This document shows, piece by piece, positions 1 through 7,933 of a stretch of DNA of 12,750 nt. Source of the DNA: Butyrivibrio sp. GTDB taxonomy: Bacteria; Bacillota_A; Clostridia; Lachnospirales; Lachnospiraceae. The notes beneath the pieces are model-generated. The model made no database searches, was not told where the DNA came from, and saw only the letters and a program-made list of their open reading frames with translations. How positions within the stretch are numbered: the first letter of the stretch is position 1; each line of letters begins with the position of its first letter. The position numbers were made by a program, and so were the translations under genes. Location of the stretch: NCBI RefSeq assembly GCF_024699075.1, contig NZ_JAILQF010000347.1:1-12750 (forward strand), read 5' to 3'.

Positions 1-391
1 AGTTCATTCCTTTTTGTTGTAGGTGCGAAGCACCATAGTGAATATTGACTATCAAGACTTTCGAATCGTCCTGCGAGTTTTACATGGAGGCATGCTGCAT
101 GGAAGCAAAGCATGGCATTTAGAAAAAACAGGAAAATGTTACTGACGACGATGGCGGTATGTGGCAGGCCATAAGCACAGGATCTCAAACATGTGGCGCG
201 CGGCATATAGGAAAAATCCCCAGTGTCCTCATTTCGGTGTAAGAAGAACGAAGGGGACTGATCACTGCTGGCGGATAGGGGAGTTTTTGGGTAAAAACAA
301 TCCAGCACTGCCCCCTAGTAAAGCTGTGCTGGATCATTTCAAAAGATATTGGAGTGTAGGCCACAAAAATAGGAGCCTGGTAATATTAATA
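1..391. other. Intergenic stretch without a convincing gene
   Basis: No reading frame here looks like a real protein. The longest open stretch (161-424, GTG start) has no ribosome binding site, has a composition unlike a folded protein and overlaps the 3' end of the exoribonuclease gene on the other strand. The stretch holds a perfect 5-bp mini-hairpin at 22-34 (GGTGC-GAA-GCACC), repeated GCATG words at about 93-117, and the minus-strand terminator described separately. It may contain the decayed end of a neighbouring element, but nothing identifiable remains. Confidence 0.55.
291..333 (-). terminator. Rho-independent terminator of the yhaM-like gene
   Basis: Read on the minus strand, TCCAGCAC (326-333) pairs with GTGCTGGA (301-308) in an 8-bp GC-rich stem with a 17-nt loop, followed directly by TTGTTTTTAC (300-291). 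It lies about 58 bases past the stop codon of the minus-strand exoribonuclease gene. The loop is longer than usual, so termination could be partial. Confidence 0.65.
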
Positions 392-1339
392 TCAGTTTTC
401 GACTCTTGTGTCAAAGAGATTTGATTCAAAAAGTCTGTTGTAGCCAAGCCAGCCCGGATCAGTTGCGTTCTCTCTGATCTCTTTGAAGGTCTCCATCTTG
501 GCATCTGTGTCGTCGGCCATGTTAAGTGCTACAGCTTCCATAAGTACCGGCTTTTTGGGTGAACCGTACTCAAGCTGGCCATGGTGAGCAAGTATGCAGT
601 GCTCGAGCTCCTGATCAAGAAGAACAGGGAAGCCATCAATCTTGCTAACAAGATCATGTATCATCTGAGCACCAATTACGATGTGACCCATGAAGTTACC
701 ACAGTCTGTGTAGTCATTTTCAGGGAATGCAGAAAGTTCCCTTGTCTTACCTATATCGTGACAGATAGCAGCTGTAACAAGGAGGTCATGGTTAAGTATC
801 GGATAAGATTTGCAGTAGTATTCGCAAAGCTTTGCGACACTTAAGGTATGCTCTAAAAGACCACCAATAAAGCCGTGATGAACAGATTTTGCAGCAGAAG
901 ATTTACGGAATGCTGCAACAAAATCCTTGTCTTCAACAAAAAGCATTTCAAGGATTCTGTGAAGATACTGATTCTTTACACCTGCAATAAGACCAAGAAG
1001 TTCTTTGAACATCTCGTCATTGTCTTTAGAGGAGACAGGCATATAAAGTGAAGGATCATATTCACCTTCTCTGCATATGCGGGCCCTTTTGATATTGACC
1101 TGAAGCATACCGTTAAAGCTTGTTGCTTCTCCGCATACTTCTATAAAGTCCTTTGATTCAAAATCATCGATTCCTGCACTGTTAGGATCCCATACCTTAG
1201 CATCTACACATCCTGTCTTGTCCTGAAGGATGACGTTGTCATAAGGTTTTCCATTTTTAGTAGTGGCAGGTGTTTTGCTCTTGCAAAAGTATATGTCCTG
1301 AATCCTGTCACCAGGTCTTAAGTCTTTAATAAATTTCAT
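392..1339 (-). CDS. yhaM: YhaM-like 3'-5' exoribonuclease (OB fold + HD domain)
   Basis: The 315-residue product matches the YhaM family in length (about 314 in Bacillus) and layout. An N-terminal OB-fold nucleic-acid-binding domain (about 10-95) precedes an HD metal-dependent phosphohydrolase domain (about 145-295). Visible metal-site residues include HHGFIGGLLEH (154-164), CHDIGK with H194/D195, H219 in GHIVIG, AHHG (251-254) and the acidic NMADDTD (273-279). Family members degrade RNA from the 3' end in the cytoplasm and take part in RNA turnover; some also act on DNA. I chose the ATG at 1337-1339 because GGAAAGG (1349-1355) lies 9 bases upstream. An in-frame ATG at 1355-1357 would overlap that site. 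The gene appears monocistronic, with its own promoter and terminator. The function is inferred from motifs. Confidence 0.92.
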   Translation of the reverse strand: MKFIKDLRPGDRIQDIYFCKSKTPATTKNGKPYDNVILQDKTGCVDAKVWDPNSAGIDDFESKDFIEVCGEATSFNGMLQVNIKRARICREGEYDPSLYMPVSSKDNDEMFKELLGLIAGVKNQYLHRILEMLFVEDKDFVAAFRKSSAAKSVHHGFIGGLLEHTLSVAKLCEYYCKSYPILNHDLLVTAAICHDIGKTRELSAFPENDYTDCGNFMGHIVIGAQMIHDLVSKIDGFPVLLDQELEHCILAHHGQLEYGSPKKPVLMEAVALNMADDTDAKMETFKEIRENATDPGWLGYNRLFESNLFDTRVEN

Positions 1340-1361
1340 AAAAAAATACCTTTCCAAAATT

Positions 1362-1399
1362 CGGAATATGCCCGAACCATAAGTAATAATAATATTCCG
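1362..1399. repeat. 8-bp inverted repeat around the yhaM promoter -10
   Basis: CGGAATAT (1362-1369) and ATATTCCG (1392-1399) are perfect reverse complements separated by 22 bases. They bracket the -10 element and predicted start site of the yhaM-like gene. One arm lies upstream of the predicted start, so the pair cannot fold in the mRNA; it would have to act as DNA, for example as an operator. The right arm also pairs locally as TTCGG (1360-1364) / CCGAA (1372-1376). It may be coincidental in AT-rich DNA. Confidence 0.3.
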
Positions 1400-1414
1400 T
1401 TAATGGCAAGTCAA
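1386..1414 (-). promoter_or_regulatory. Sigma-A-type promoter of the yhaM-like gene
   Basis: On the minus strand TTGACT (1409-1414) and TATTAT (1386-1391) are exactly 17 bases apart, each matching 5 of 6 consensus positions. The predicted start near 1379 gives a leader of about 40 bases before the ATG at 1339. This is one of the best promoter matches in the window. Confidence 0.7.
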
Positions 1415-1521
1415 TTGTAAGAAATGCTGATTTGTAATTAACTTATATTTGGCAATTTACTAACTATCCTGATCTATTGCGGATTTGATATTAACTGCAC
1501 AAAGTAATTAAATCGTAAGAG

Positions 1522-1541
1522 GTAAGTAGTTTAATACTTAC
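1522..1541 (-). terminator. Weak hairpin at the 3' end of the HtrA-like gene
   Basis: GTAAGTA (1522-1528) and TACTTAC (1535-1541) form a perfect 7-bp stem with a 6-nt loop that overlaps the TAA stop codon. Read on the minus strand it is followed by CTCTTACGATTTAATT, only moderately T-rich. The stem is AT-rich, so it may protect the 3' end or terminate weakly. No better terminator is visible before the yhaM-like gene. Confidence 0.25.
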
Positions 1542-2953
1542 TCTGAAGGAGAGGATTCAAGTGTTGCAGAAAGTGTCAATTCTGTATAGTCATCTGGAGT
1601 CTGGCGCATAACTGTTATTGAGATCGTATCGCCAGATGCTCTTGCATATAAAAGGCTAAGGAGCTGACTATATGAAGTTACTTCCTCACCGTCGATCTCT
1701 GTTATTATATCTCCGCTTTGAAGACCGCTGTCCATTGCAGGTGAGCCTGTTTCTATCTTGCTGATGTATACTCCTGTTGGGAGACTGCCATCTTCTGTCA
1801 GATATGATGGAATATCACTTGCATGTATTCCAAGATATGGAGGAACTATTCCGTTAGAAAGGTTCTGTATAAGAGTCTTAACATCAGATATTCCTATCGC
1901 GGATACCAGATTTTCAAGGCCTTCTTCGTTATAGGACATATCGATAACGCCTATTACCTGTCCGCTTAAGTTTATAATAAATCCGCTTGCAAGAGGACTT
2001 GCATAGATATCTGTAGTCATGAGTGTGTACTTACTGTCAGTAAGGTCTAGAACACGTCCTGTAGATGTGATCATGCCGTAGCTAAGGGAATTGGGTGTTC
2101 CTGTAGGAGAACCCACAGCAATAACAGGAGTTCCCAGAAGATTTGATGACAGAGAAGTTCCAAGCGTTGCAGCTTCTATAACATCTGTTGTTTCTGAAGG
2201 AATATCGGTATTTGATACGCTTATGATGCCAAGTCCTGTTATGTAGTCTGAAGCCTTGATCTGTGCTGTTACGGATTGCTCATCATAAAAGGTTACCATT
2301 ATGCTTTGTGCATCACTTAGACTGCTACTGTTTGCAAGTATCAGAGTCTCAGTATCTGTTATGGCTACTATAAGTCCTGAAGTAGAAGCTTCTTTGACAA
2401 AAGAGTCATTGATAAAATCAGTTCCTTGTGTTGCGGCTGTTACTGTTACTACGGATATTTCTGCACTGTCTGCCACTTCTTTTAGTGATTCATAAATAGT
2501 TGCATAGTCGGCAGAGGTAAGGCTAAGTGAGCTAAGTGCAGCTGCAATCTCTTTTTCGGCAGCTTCTGTGACACTTTCGTTGACTGATGCCTGGGCGCTT
2601 GCAGCATCTGCAGCGGCCTTTTCTTCTTCGCTTGCAATAAGGTCTTCACGCTGTATCTCATCGCTTACAGTTTCTTTGGGAAAAGATACTGCGGTCTGAG
2701 CCTTATCTGAAGAACCCAGTTGATTACTAAGAAGAGGCTGAAGCAAAAGGAATGTGCAGCATGCTACAATTCCGAATATGATAGCCATTACTATTGTGAT
2801 GATAGTACGTCTTAAAAGTTTCTTGGAATTGATGGGACGGGATTTTATTTTTTCCCGCATAAAATCAGTATTTGCAAGCGGCTGACCTTCATCGTCGGTA
2901 GCCTCTTTGCTTTTGCCTGTTGTGTCAGGCTTTTTGGAATCCAGATCTGCCAT
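1538..2953 (-). CDS. Membrane-anchored HtrA/DegP-like protein with PDZ domain, probable pseudoprotease
   Basis: The 471-residue product has a charged cytoplasmic N-terminus (1-50), one transmembrane segment (about 51-72), an Ala/Glu-rich, probably helical linker (about 95-145), a trypsin-like HtrA domain (about 160-365) and a C-terminal PDZ domain (about 373-455; GSPAMDSGLQSGDIITEIDG). This is the layout of Firmicute HtrA proteins, which handle misfolded proteins at the outer membrane face. The catalytic positions are odd. The usual TNNHV region reads ANSSSL (207-212) with no His. The DLAVL region reads ITGLGII (238-244) with no Asp. GNSGGPL reads LASGFII (321-327), keeping a Ser (S323) but losing the surrounding glycines. 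A peptide-binding or sensing role therefore fits better than proteolysis. CCCTCCC at 2959-2965 (GGGAGGG on the minus strand) is a good ribosome binding site 5 bases from the ATG. Confidence 0.85.
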   Translation of the reverse strand: MADLDSKKPDTTGKSKEATDDEGQPLANTDFMREKIKSRPINSKKLLRRTIITIVMAIIFGIVACCTFLLLQPLLSNQLGSSDKAQTAVSFPKETVSDEIQREDLIASEEEKAAADAASAQASVNESVTEAAEKEIAAALSSLSLTSADYATIYESLKEVADSAEISVVTVTAATQGTDFINDSFVKEASTSGLIVAITDTETLILANSSSLSDAQSIMVTFYDEQSVTAQIKASDYITGLGIISVSNTDIPSETTDVIEAATLGTSLSSNLLGTPVIAVGSPTGTPNSLSYGMITSTGRVLDLTDSKYTLMTTDIYASPLASGFIINLSGQVIGVIDMSYNEEGLENLVSAIGISDVKTLIQNLSNGIVPPYLGIHASDIPSYLTEDGSLPTGVYISKIETGSPAMDSGLQSGDIITEIDGEEVTSYSQLLSLLYARASGDTISITVMRQTPDDYTELTLSATLESSPSE

Positions 2954-3017
2954 AAGGACCCTCCCGGTATGTATGATCTAAGCTTTTGATTATCTAAAAT
3001 GCAGTGTCCAAAGAGAA

Positions 3018-3047
3018 ATTATACAGCTATATTACAGGCTCTTTGAA
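3018..3047 (-). promoter_or_regulatory. Candidate promoter of the HtrA-like gene
   Basis: On the minus strand a perfect TATAAT (3018-3023) is preceded at 18 bases by TTCAAA (3042-3047), a weak -35. The leader to the ATG at 2953 would be about 60 bases. The -10 is strong; the -35 match is poor. Confidence 0.45.
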
Positions 3048-3064
3048 AGCACGGCTTTACTTAA

Positions 3065-3093
3065 ACGAAACGCACATCTGGTGCCAGTTTCGT
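3065..3093. repeat. Strong dyad in the divergent htrA-like/mutS2 intergenic region
   Basis: ACGAAAC (3065-3071) and GTTTCGT (3087-3093) are perfect inverted arms. They are extended inward by GCAC (3072-3075) and GTGC (3081-3084), giving an 11-bp stem with a 2-base CA bulge and a 5-base loop. It lies between the two outward-facing candidate promoters, upstream of each. No T-tract follows on either strand, so an operator or binding site is more likely than a terminator. Confidence 0.45.
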
Positions 3094-3137
3094 GAGAATA
3101 TCTATATTTTACCACATTTATTAATAAGTTTAAAAAC

Positions 3138-3166
3138 TTGCCGCAGGGCGGTGGTTACGATATTAT
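3138..3166 (+). promoter_or_regulatory. Candidate promoter of the mutS2 operon
   Basis: TTGCCG (3138-3143) and TATTAT (3161-3166) are separated by 17 bases, matching 4/6 and 5/6 of consensus. The leader would be about 117 bases. A second, weaker pair lies closer to the gene: TTGGAC (3238-3243), 17 bases, TATTAA (3261-3266). Confidence 0.5.
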
Positions 3167-3289
3167 AGAATATGGTGATAAATTGGGGAAAGTATAAAAT
3201 AACGCAAGAATCAAAATCATTTCGATCTGAGCCTGACTTGGACCGAATATGAATTTACATTATTAAGAGTTTTAAAGGCAATATAAGTT

Positions 3290-5701
3290 ATGAATGAGAA
3301 AGTTTTAAAAGTACTTGAGTACGACAAAATTATAAGCATGCTAGTTGATCATGCAGGTTCAGAGCCGGGTAGAAAGCTTTGCAGAGAGCTTTTGCCAATG
3401 ACGGATATGGATGAGATAACAAAGGCACAGACACATACATCTGATGCCATAGCCAGAATATTTCAAAAGGGTTCAACATCTTTTGGCTCAAATACAGATG
3501 TTTCAGGATATGTAAGAGCACTTAAAATTGGAGCATCACTTGATGCTGCAGCTCTTTTAAAAATTGCATCGATGCTTGAAAATGTTTCAAGGATCAAAAA
3601 TTATGGAAGACGTGATAAGGAAGAGTCTCCTTCTGATTCACTTACAGACATGTTCGATGGACTTGAGCCACTTACTCCTATATCCAAGGAGATAAGAAGA
3701 TGTATCATCTCAGAAGATGAGATCGCTTCTGATGCTAGTCCCGCGCTTGCACATGTAAGACGCAGCATAGCTCTTACAGGTGATCGTATACATGATAAGC
3801 TCAGTTCCATGGTCAATGGATCCATGCACAGCTATCTTCAGGACAATGTTATAACGATGCGTGATGACAGATACTGTCTGCCGGTTCGTTCTGAATACAA
3901 GTCGCAGGTATCCGGTATTGTTCATGATCAGTCATCATCAGGATCAACTCTTTTTATAGAACCTCAGGCTATTGTAGAACTCAACAATAAGCTTCGCGAG
4001 TTCATGCTTGAAGAGCAAAAAGAGATCGAGAAGATCCTTGCTGATCTTTCAATGCAGGCAGGTGAATATACACAGGCTATTTCAGATAATGCAAAGCTTA
4101 TGACGGAGCTTGATTTTATTTTTGCAAAGGCATCTCTTGCCCTTTCTATGAATGCAACAACTCCGATCATGAAAAAGGATCATAGCTTTAATATTAGAAA
4201 AGGACGCCATCCTCTTATTGATAAGAACAAGGTTGTTCCTATTGATGTGTACTGCGGCGGTGATTTTAACATGCTTATAATCACTGGCCCTAACACAGGT
4301 GGTAAGACTGTAACCTTAAAGACAGTGGGTCTTCTGACTCTCATGGGACAGTCAGGACTTGCCATACCTGCAGGTGACAGATCTGAGCTTTCAATATTTA
4401 ATGAAGTTTATGCTGATATAGGTGATGAGCAGTCAATAGAGCAGTCTCTTTCTACCTTCTCATCACATATGACTAATGAAGTTAAGATACTTAACGAGGC
4501 CAATGAAGATTCACTTTGCCTTTTCGATGAGCTTGGTGCGGGAACTGATCCTACAGAGGGTGCTGCTCTTGCAATATCAATCCTTAACGATCTTCATGAA
4601 CGCGGCATAACAACTATGGCTACAACTCACTATGCTGAGCTTAAGGTTTATGCCCTTTCCACAGAAGGCGTCAGGAATGCAAGCTGCGAGTTTGATGTTT
4701 CAACTCTAAGACCTACTTACAGACTCCTTATCGGAGTTCCGGGTAAGTCCAATGCTTTTGCAATATCATCAAAACTTGGACTTCCTGACAGGATCATAGA
4801 AGCTGCTAAGAAGCAGATAGACAGTGATGATAAGCGTTTTGAAGATCTTCTTTCTGACCTTGAAAAAAATCGTGTACTTGCCGAGAAGGAACGTACACTT
4901 GCAGAAAGGTACAGATTAGAGCTTTCAGAGCTTAAAAAGACTTATGAGAAGAAATCCGATAAGCTTGATACAACTCGAGAGGAAATCTTAAGAAGAGCTA
5001 ATGAGGAAGCAAGAGATATTCTTGCAGATGCAAAGAAGGTTGCTGACGAAACCATAAAGAACTTCCGTAAAGCCGGCAAAGATGCCGGAATACAGGAGCT
5101 CGACAGAGAAAGGTCAAAGCTTAATAAGCATATTTCTGACAAGAATCAGAAGCTTTCAGCAGCAGGAAGTGATAAGGACAAGGGTCATAAGATACTTAAA
5201 GAAAGTCAGATACGTCTTGGAGATTCAGTTAAGATCGTATCTATGGGACTTAAAGGTACAGTATCCACCATGCCTGATAAGGGCGGCAATATGTTCGTTC
5301 AGTGCGGAATCATCCGTACCAAAACTAATATTCGTGACATAGTCCTTGTTGCTGATGAAGAAGAGAAGAAGATCAATAAAAAGTTCAAGATGGATGCGTC
5401 TACTTTTGAAAATAACAGATCACAGGGAAGAAAGCTTGATCTGTCCAAGGGACGTGACATACACCATGAAGTAAACCTTATCGGTATGAACTCAGATGAT
5501 GCCATTCATGAAATGGAGCAGTATCTGGACCAGGCTTATATGTCTCATCTTCCAAGCGTCAGAGTCGTACACGGCAAGGGAACAGGTATATTAAGACAGG
5601 CCGTTCAGCAGAGGCTTCGCCAGATACCATACGTCAAGAGCTTCAAGCTTGGAGAATACGGTGAAGGCGATTCTGGTGTAACTATAGTAACATTTAAGTA
5701 A
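3290..5701 (+). CDS. mutS2: MutS2 family ATPase with C-terminal Smr domain
   Basis: The 803-residue product has the usual length and layout of Firmicute MutS2: core/clamp helices (about 1-300), an ABC-type ATPase with Walker A GPNTGGKT (333-340) and Walker B LCLFDELGAGTD (409-420), a long charged coiled coil (about 510-620), a small beta-rich linker domain (about 640-690) and an Smr domain (about 728-803). It lacks the mismatch-recognition domain of MutS. MutS2 proteins have been linked to suppressing recombination and, in Bacillus subtilis, to recognising and splitting collided ribosomes. The Smr domain keeps HGKGTGILR (761-769), but its usual LDLRG motif reads VNLIG (728-732), losing the Asp and Arg. 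The ribosome binding site is weak (AAAGG 3274-3278, 11 bases from the ATG). No terminator follows; the response regulator starts 51 bases later, suggesting an operon. Confidence 0.95.
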   Translation: MNEKVLKVLEYDKIISMLVDHAGSEPGRKLCRELLPMTDMDEITKAQTHTSDAIARIFQKGSTSFGSNTDVSGYVRALKIGASLDAAALLKIASMLENVSRIKNYGRRDKEESPSDSLTDMFDGLEPLTPISKEIRRCIISEDEIASDASPALAHVRRSIALTGDRIHDKLSSMVNGSMHSYLQDNVITMRDDRYCLPVRSEYKSQVSGIVHDQSSSGSTLFIEPQAIVELNNKLREFMLEEQKEIEKILADLSMQAGEYTQAISDNAKLMTELDFIFAKASLALSMNATTPIMKKDHSFNIRKGRHPLIDKNKVVPIDVYCGGDFNMLIITGPNTGGKTVTLKTVGLLTLMGQSGLAIPAGDRSELSIFNEVYADIGDEQSIEQSLSTFSSHMTNEVKILNEANEDSLCLFDELGAGTDPTEGAALAISILNDLHERGITTMATTHYAELKVYALSTEGVRNASCEFDVSTLRPTYRLLIGVPGKSNAFAISSKLGLPDRIIEAAKKQIDSDDKRFEDLLSDLEKNRVLAEKERTLAERYRLELSELKKTYEKKSDKLDTTREEILRRANEEARDILADAKKVADETIKNFRKAGKDAGIQELDRERSKLNKHISDKNQKLSAAGSDKDKGHKILKESQIRLGDSVKIVSMGLKGTVSTMPDKGGNMFVQCGIIRTKTNIRDIVLVADEEEKKINKKFKMDASTFENNRSQGRKLDLSKGRDIHHEVNLIGMNSDDAIHEMEQYLDQAYMSHLPSVRVVHGKGTGILRQAVQQRLRQIPYVKSFKLGEYGEGDSGVTIVTFK

Positions 5702-5752
5702 GAAAAGGTAGCCAAGAAAGGCTCTTATAGCGTAATTACAAGGGAGAATGAA

Positions 5753-6451
5753 ATGGTTAACAAACAGAAAATATTGATTGTAGATGACGACAGCAATATT
5801 GCAGAACTCATATCTCTTTATCTGGTAAAAGAGTGTTATGAAACTCAGATTGCCGGTGATGGAGAGACGGCTCTTGAAATGTTCAAAAGCTTTCAGCCTG
5901 ATCTGATACTTCTTGATCTTATGCTTCCGGGAATTGACGGATATGCTGTTTGCAGAGAGATAAGAGCCAAGTCTCAGGTTCCTATCATCATGCTGTCAGC
6001 AAAAGGTGAAGTATTCGATAAGGTTCTTGGACTTGAGATGGGTGCAGATGATTATATGGAGAAGCCCTTTGATTCCAAGGAGCTTGTAGCAAGAGCCAAG
6101 GCTGTACTTAGAAGGACCAGAATGGCTCCTCCTGAAAAAGAAGAAACTGATGATAAGGTAGTAAGTTATCCTGATCTTGAGATCAATATGACCAATTATT
6201 CCGTAACCTATAAAGGTCAGCGTGTTGAGATGCCGCCTAAGGAACTTGAGCTTTTGTACTTCCTTGCAGCATCACCCAATCACGTATTTACACGTGAACA
6301 GCTCCTTGACCAGATATGGGGCTATGAATATATTGGTGACACACGTACAGTAGATGTACATATCAAGCGTCTTCGTGAGAAGATCAAGGATCATGAAAAG
6401 TGGAAGATTGCTACTATCTGGGGTATTGGCTACAAATTCGAAAGCGTTTAA
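5753..6451 (+). CDS. OmpR/PhoB-family response regulator
   Basis: This 232-residue two-domain regulator has a receiver domain (about 5-118) with the acidic pocket D11/D12, phospho-acceptor D55 (LLDLMLPG), S82 and K104 (MEKPF). A winged-helix DNA-binding domain follows (about 136-232; EQLLDQIWGY, VDVHIKRLREK, ...GIGYKFE). All key residues are present, so phosphorylation by the kinase encoded just downstream and DNA binding as a dimer are expected. AGGGAG (5741-5746) lies 6 bases before the ATG. The stop is 15 bases before the kinase start, so the pair is almost certainly cotranscribed and translated together. The target genes cannot be read from sequence; the dyad at 3065-3093 upstream of mutS2 is one possible site, though this is speculation. 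Confidence 0.95.
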   Translation: MVNKQKILIVDDDSNIAELISLYLVKECYETQIAGDGETALEMFKSFQPDLILLDLMLPGIDGYAVCREIRAKSQVPIIMLSAKGEVFDKVLGLEMGADDYMEKPFDSKELVARAKAVLRRTRMAPPEKEETDDKVVSYPDLEINMTNYSVTYKGQRVEMPPKELELLYFLAASPNHVFTREQLLDQIWGYEYIGDTRTVDVHIKRLREKIKDHEKWKIATIWGIGYKFESV

Positions 6452-6466
6452 AGAAGAGAATAATAG

Positions 6467-7894
6467 ATGAAGCGTACTATCTATTTTAAATTTTTAATTG
6501 CATATGTATTGTTCGCTGTGTTCGGATTTATAGCTGTAGCTACTGTCATATCTAATATGACAATGGAATTCTGCAGAAGATCAAGAGCAGAGAAGCTCTA
6601 TTCTGAGGCGACTCAGATAGCTAACACTTATGCGACAGACCTTTATAATAGTGATACTACGATTTCAACAGTTCAATCTCAGCTTACTGATCTGTCAAGA
6701 TATATGCAGTCAACAATATGGATCATTAACCCGTCAGGAAGACTTGTAATTGATTCAAGCAGAGTCCTTGATGAAAATGCAGAAGTTGTAGTTGATGGAT
6801 TTGATCCTACAGTTACAGGAAGTACTTATTACACAGTGGGAGATTTCTTTGGAACCTTCCAGGAAGAAGAGCTTTCTGTATTTGCTCCAATTACTGCTAA
6901 TTACAAGGTTAGAGCCTATGTAGTAATACATACTCCTATGAGTGCTATAAAGGCAGATGCTAATGAGCTTTTGAATATCTCGTATCTTCTGCTTATAATA
7001 CTGTTCCTTCTTTCAGGTATCATTCTGATATTTTTTACAGAGCTTGTATATATACCTCTTAGGAAGGTTACGACAGCTACAGAGCAGTATGCATCCGGCA
7101 ATATGGATTATAAGTTCACCCTGGAATCTGATGATGAGATAGGATATCTGGGTGCGGCTGTATCTTATATGGCAGGAGAGATCGCAAGATCAGAAGAGGA
7201 CCAGCGCAAGTTTATAGCCAATGTATCCCATGACTTCAGGTCTCCGCTTACATCCATAAGAGGATATCTTCAGGCTATGATAGACGGAACTATTCCGCCC
7301 GAAATGCATGAACATTATCTTCAGGTTGTACTTAATGAAACAGACAGACTTACAAAGCTTACCAATGGACTTCTGACTCTCAACAATATCGGAAGCGGCA
7401 TGATGCTTGAAAAAGCTGAGTTTGATATTAATAAAGTCATAAGAGATACTGCAGCTACCTTTGAAGGAACCTGCAGATCCAAAATGATAGCAATAGAACT
7501 TGTTCTTACAGATGAACAGATGATCGTACTTGCTGATATGGGCAAGATCCAGCAGGTTCTTTATAATCTTATGGATAATGCCATAAAGTTCAGTCATAAT
7601 GATTCTGTGATCAAGATAGAAACAACTGAGAAGAAAAACAAGATATTTGTTTCAGTTAAGGATTCCGGAATAGGAATTCCTAAAGAAGATCAGAAGATGG
7701 TCTTTGAACGATTTTATAAATCCGACCTTTCACGAGGCAAGGATAAAAAAGGTACGGGACTTGGTCTTTCTATAGTCAAAGAGATAATTAAGGCACACGG
7801 CGAAAACATTAATGTCATAAGTACTGTTGGAGTTGGAACTGAATTTGTTTTTTCCCTGCCTAAGGCAAAGGTGATGGACGAAGATGTAATGTAG
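6467..7894 (+). CDS. Sensor histidine kinase (HAMP, HisKA, HATPase_c)
   Basis: The 475-residue membrane kinase has transmembrane segments at about 8-30 and 172-192 flanking an extracellular sensor domain of about 140 residues. A HAMP linker (about 190-245) follows. The dimerisation/phospho-acceptor helix has H255 in SHDFRSPLTS, and the ATPase domain has the N box NLMDNAIKF (367-375), G1 DSGIGI (399-404), F box FERFYKSD (413-420) and G2 GTGLGL (429-434). All motifs are intact. It should autophosphorylate and pass phosphate to the response regulator 15 bases upstream. The stimulus is unknown; the sensor domain has no cysteines or obvious ligand motif. The start is supported by AGAAGAG just upstream. 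RlmD begins 39 bases after the stop, with no terminator between. Confidence 0.95.
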   Translation: MKRTIYFKFLIAYVLFAVFGFIAVATVISNMTMEFCRRSRAEKLYSEATQIANTYATDLYNSDTTISTVQSQLTDLSRYMQSTIWIINPSGRLVIDSSRVLDENAEVVVDGFDPTVTGSTYYTVGDFFGTFQEEELSVFAPITANYKVRAYVVIHTPMSAIKADANELLNISYLLLIILFLLSGIILIFFTELVYIPLRKVTTATEQYASGNMDYKFTLESDDEIGYLGAAVSYMAGEIARSEEDQRKFIANVSHDFRSPLTSIRGYLQAMIDGTIPPEMHEHYLQVVLNETDRLTKLTNGLLTLNNIGSGMMLEKAEFDINKVIRDTAATFEGTCRSKMIAIELVLTDEQMIVLADMGKIQQVLYNLMDNAIKFSHNDSVIKIETTEKKNKIFVSVKDSGIGIPKEDQKMVFERFYKSDLSRGKDKKGTGLGLSIVKEIIKAHGENINVISTVGVGTEFVFSLPKAKVMDEDVM

Positions 7895-7933
7895 TCTTTG
7901 GGCAAATAGAGATGATCTGGGTAAGAGGTTTAT

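Noticed and set aside
161..424. Open frame of 87 codons on the plus strand at the left edge
   Set aside because: It has a GTG start, no ribosome binding site and no family resemblance. It runs through the terminator hairpin and overlaps the end of the yhaM-like gene.
581..844. Open frame on the plus strand inside the yhaM-like gene
   Set aside because: It is antisense to a well-supported gene with all HD-domain motifs, and its translation has no recognisable features.
5712..5725. AGCC-AAGAAA-GGCT hairpin after mutS2 as a terminator
   Set aside because: A four-base-pair stem with no T-tract, directly followed by the response regulator's ribosome binding site, cannot be a credible terminator.
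7190..7597. 135-codon minus-strand open frame inside the histidine kinase
   Set aside because: It is antisense to the HisKA and ATPase domains, with no ribosome binding site and no family resemblance.
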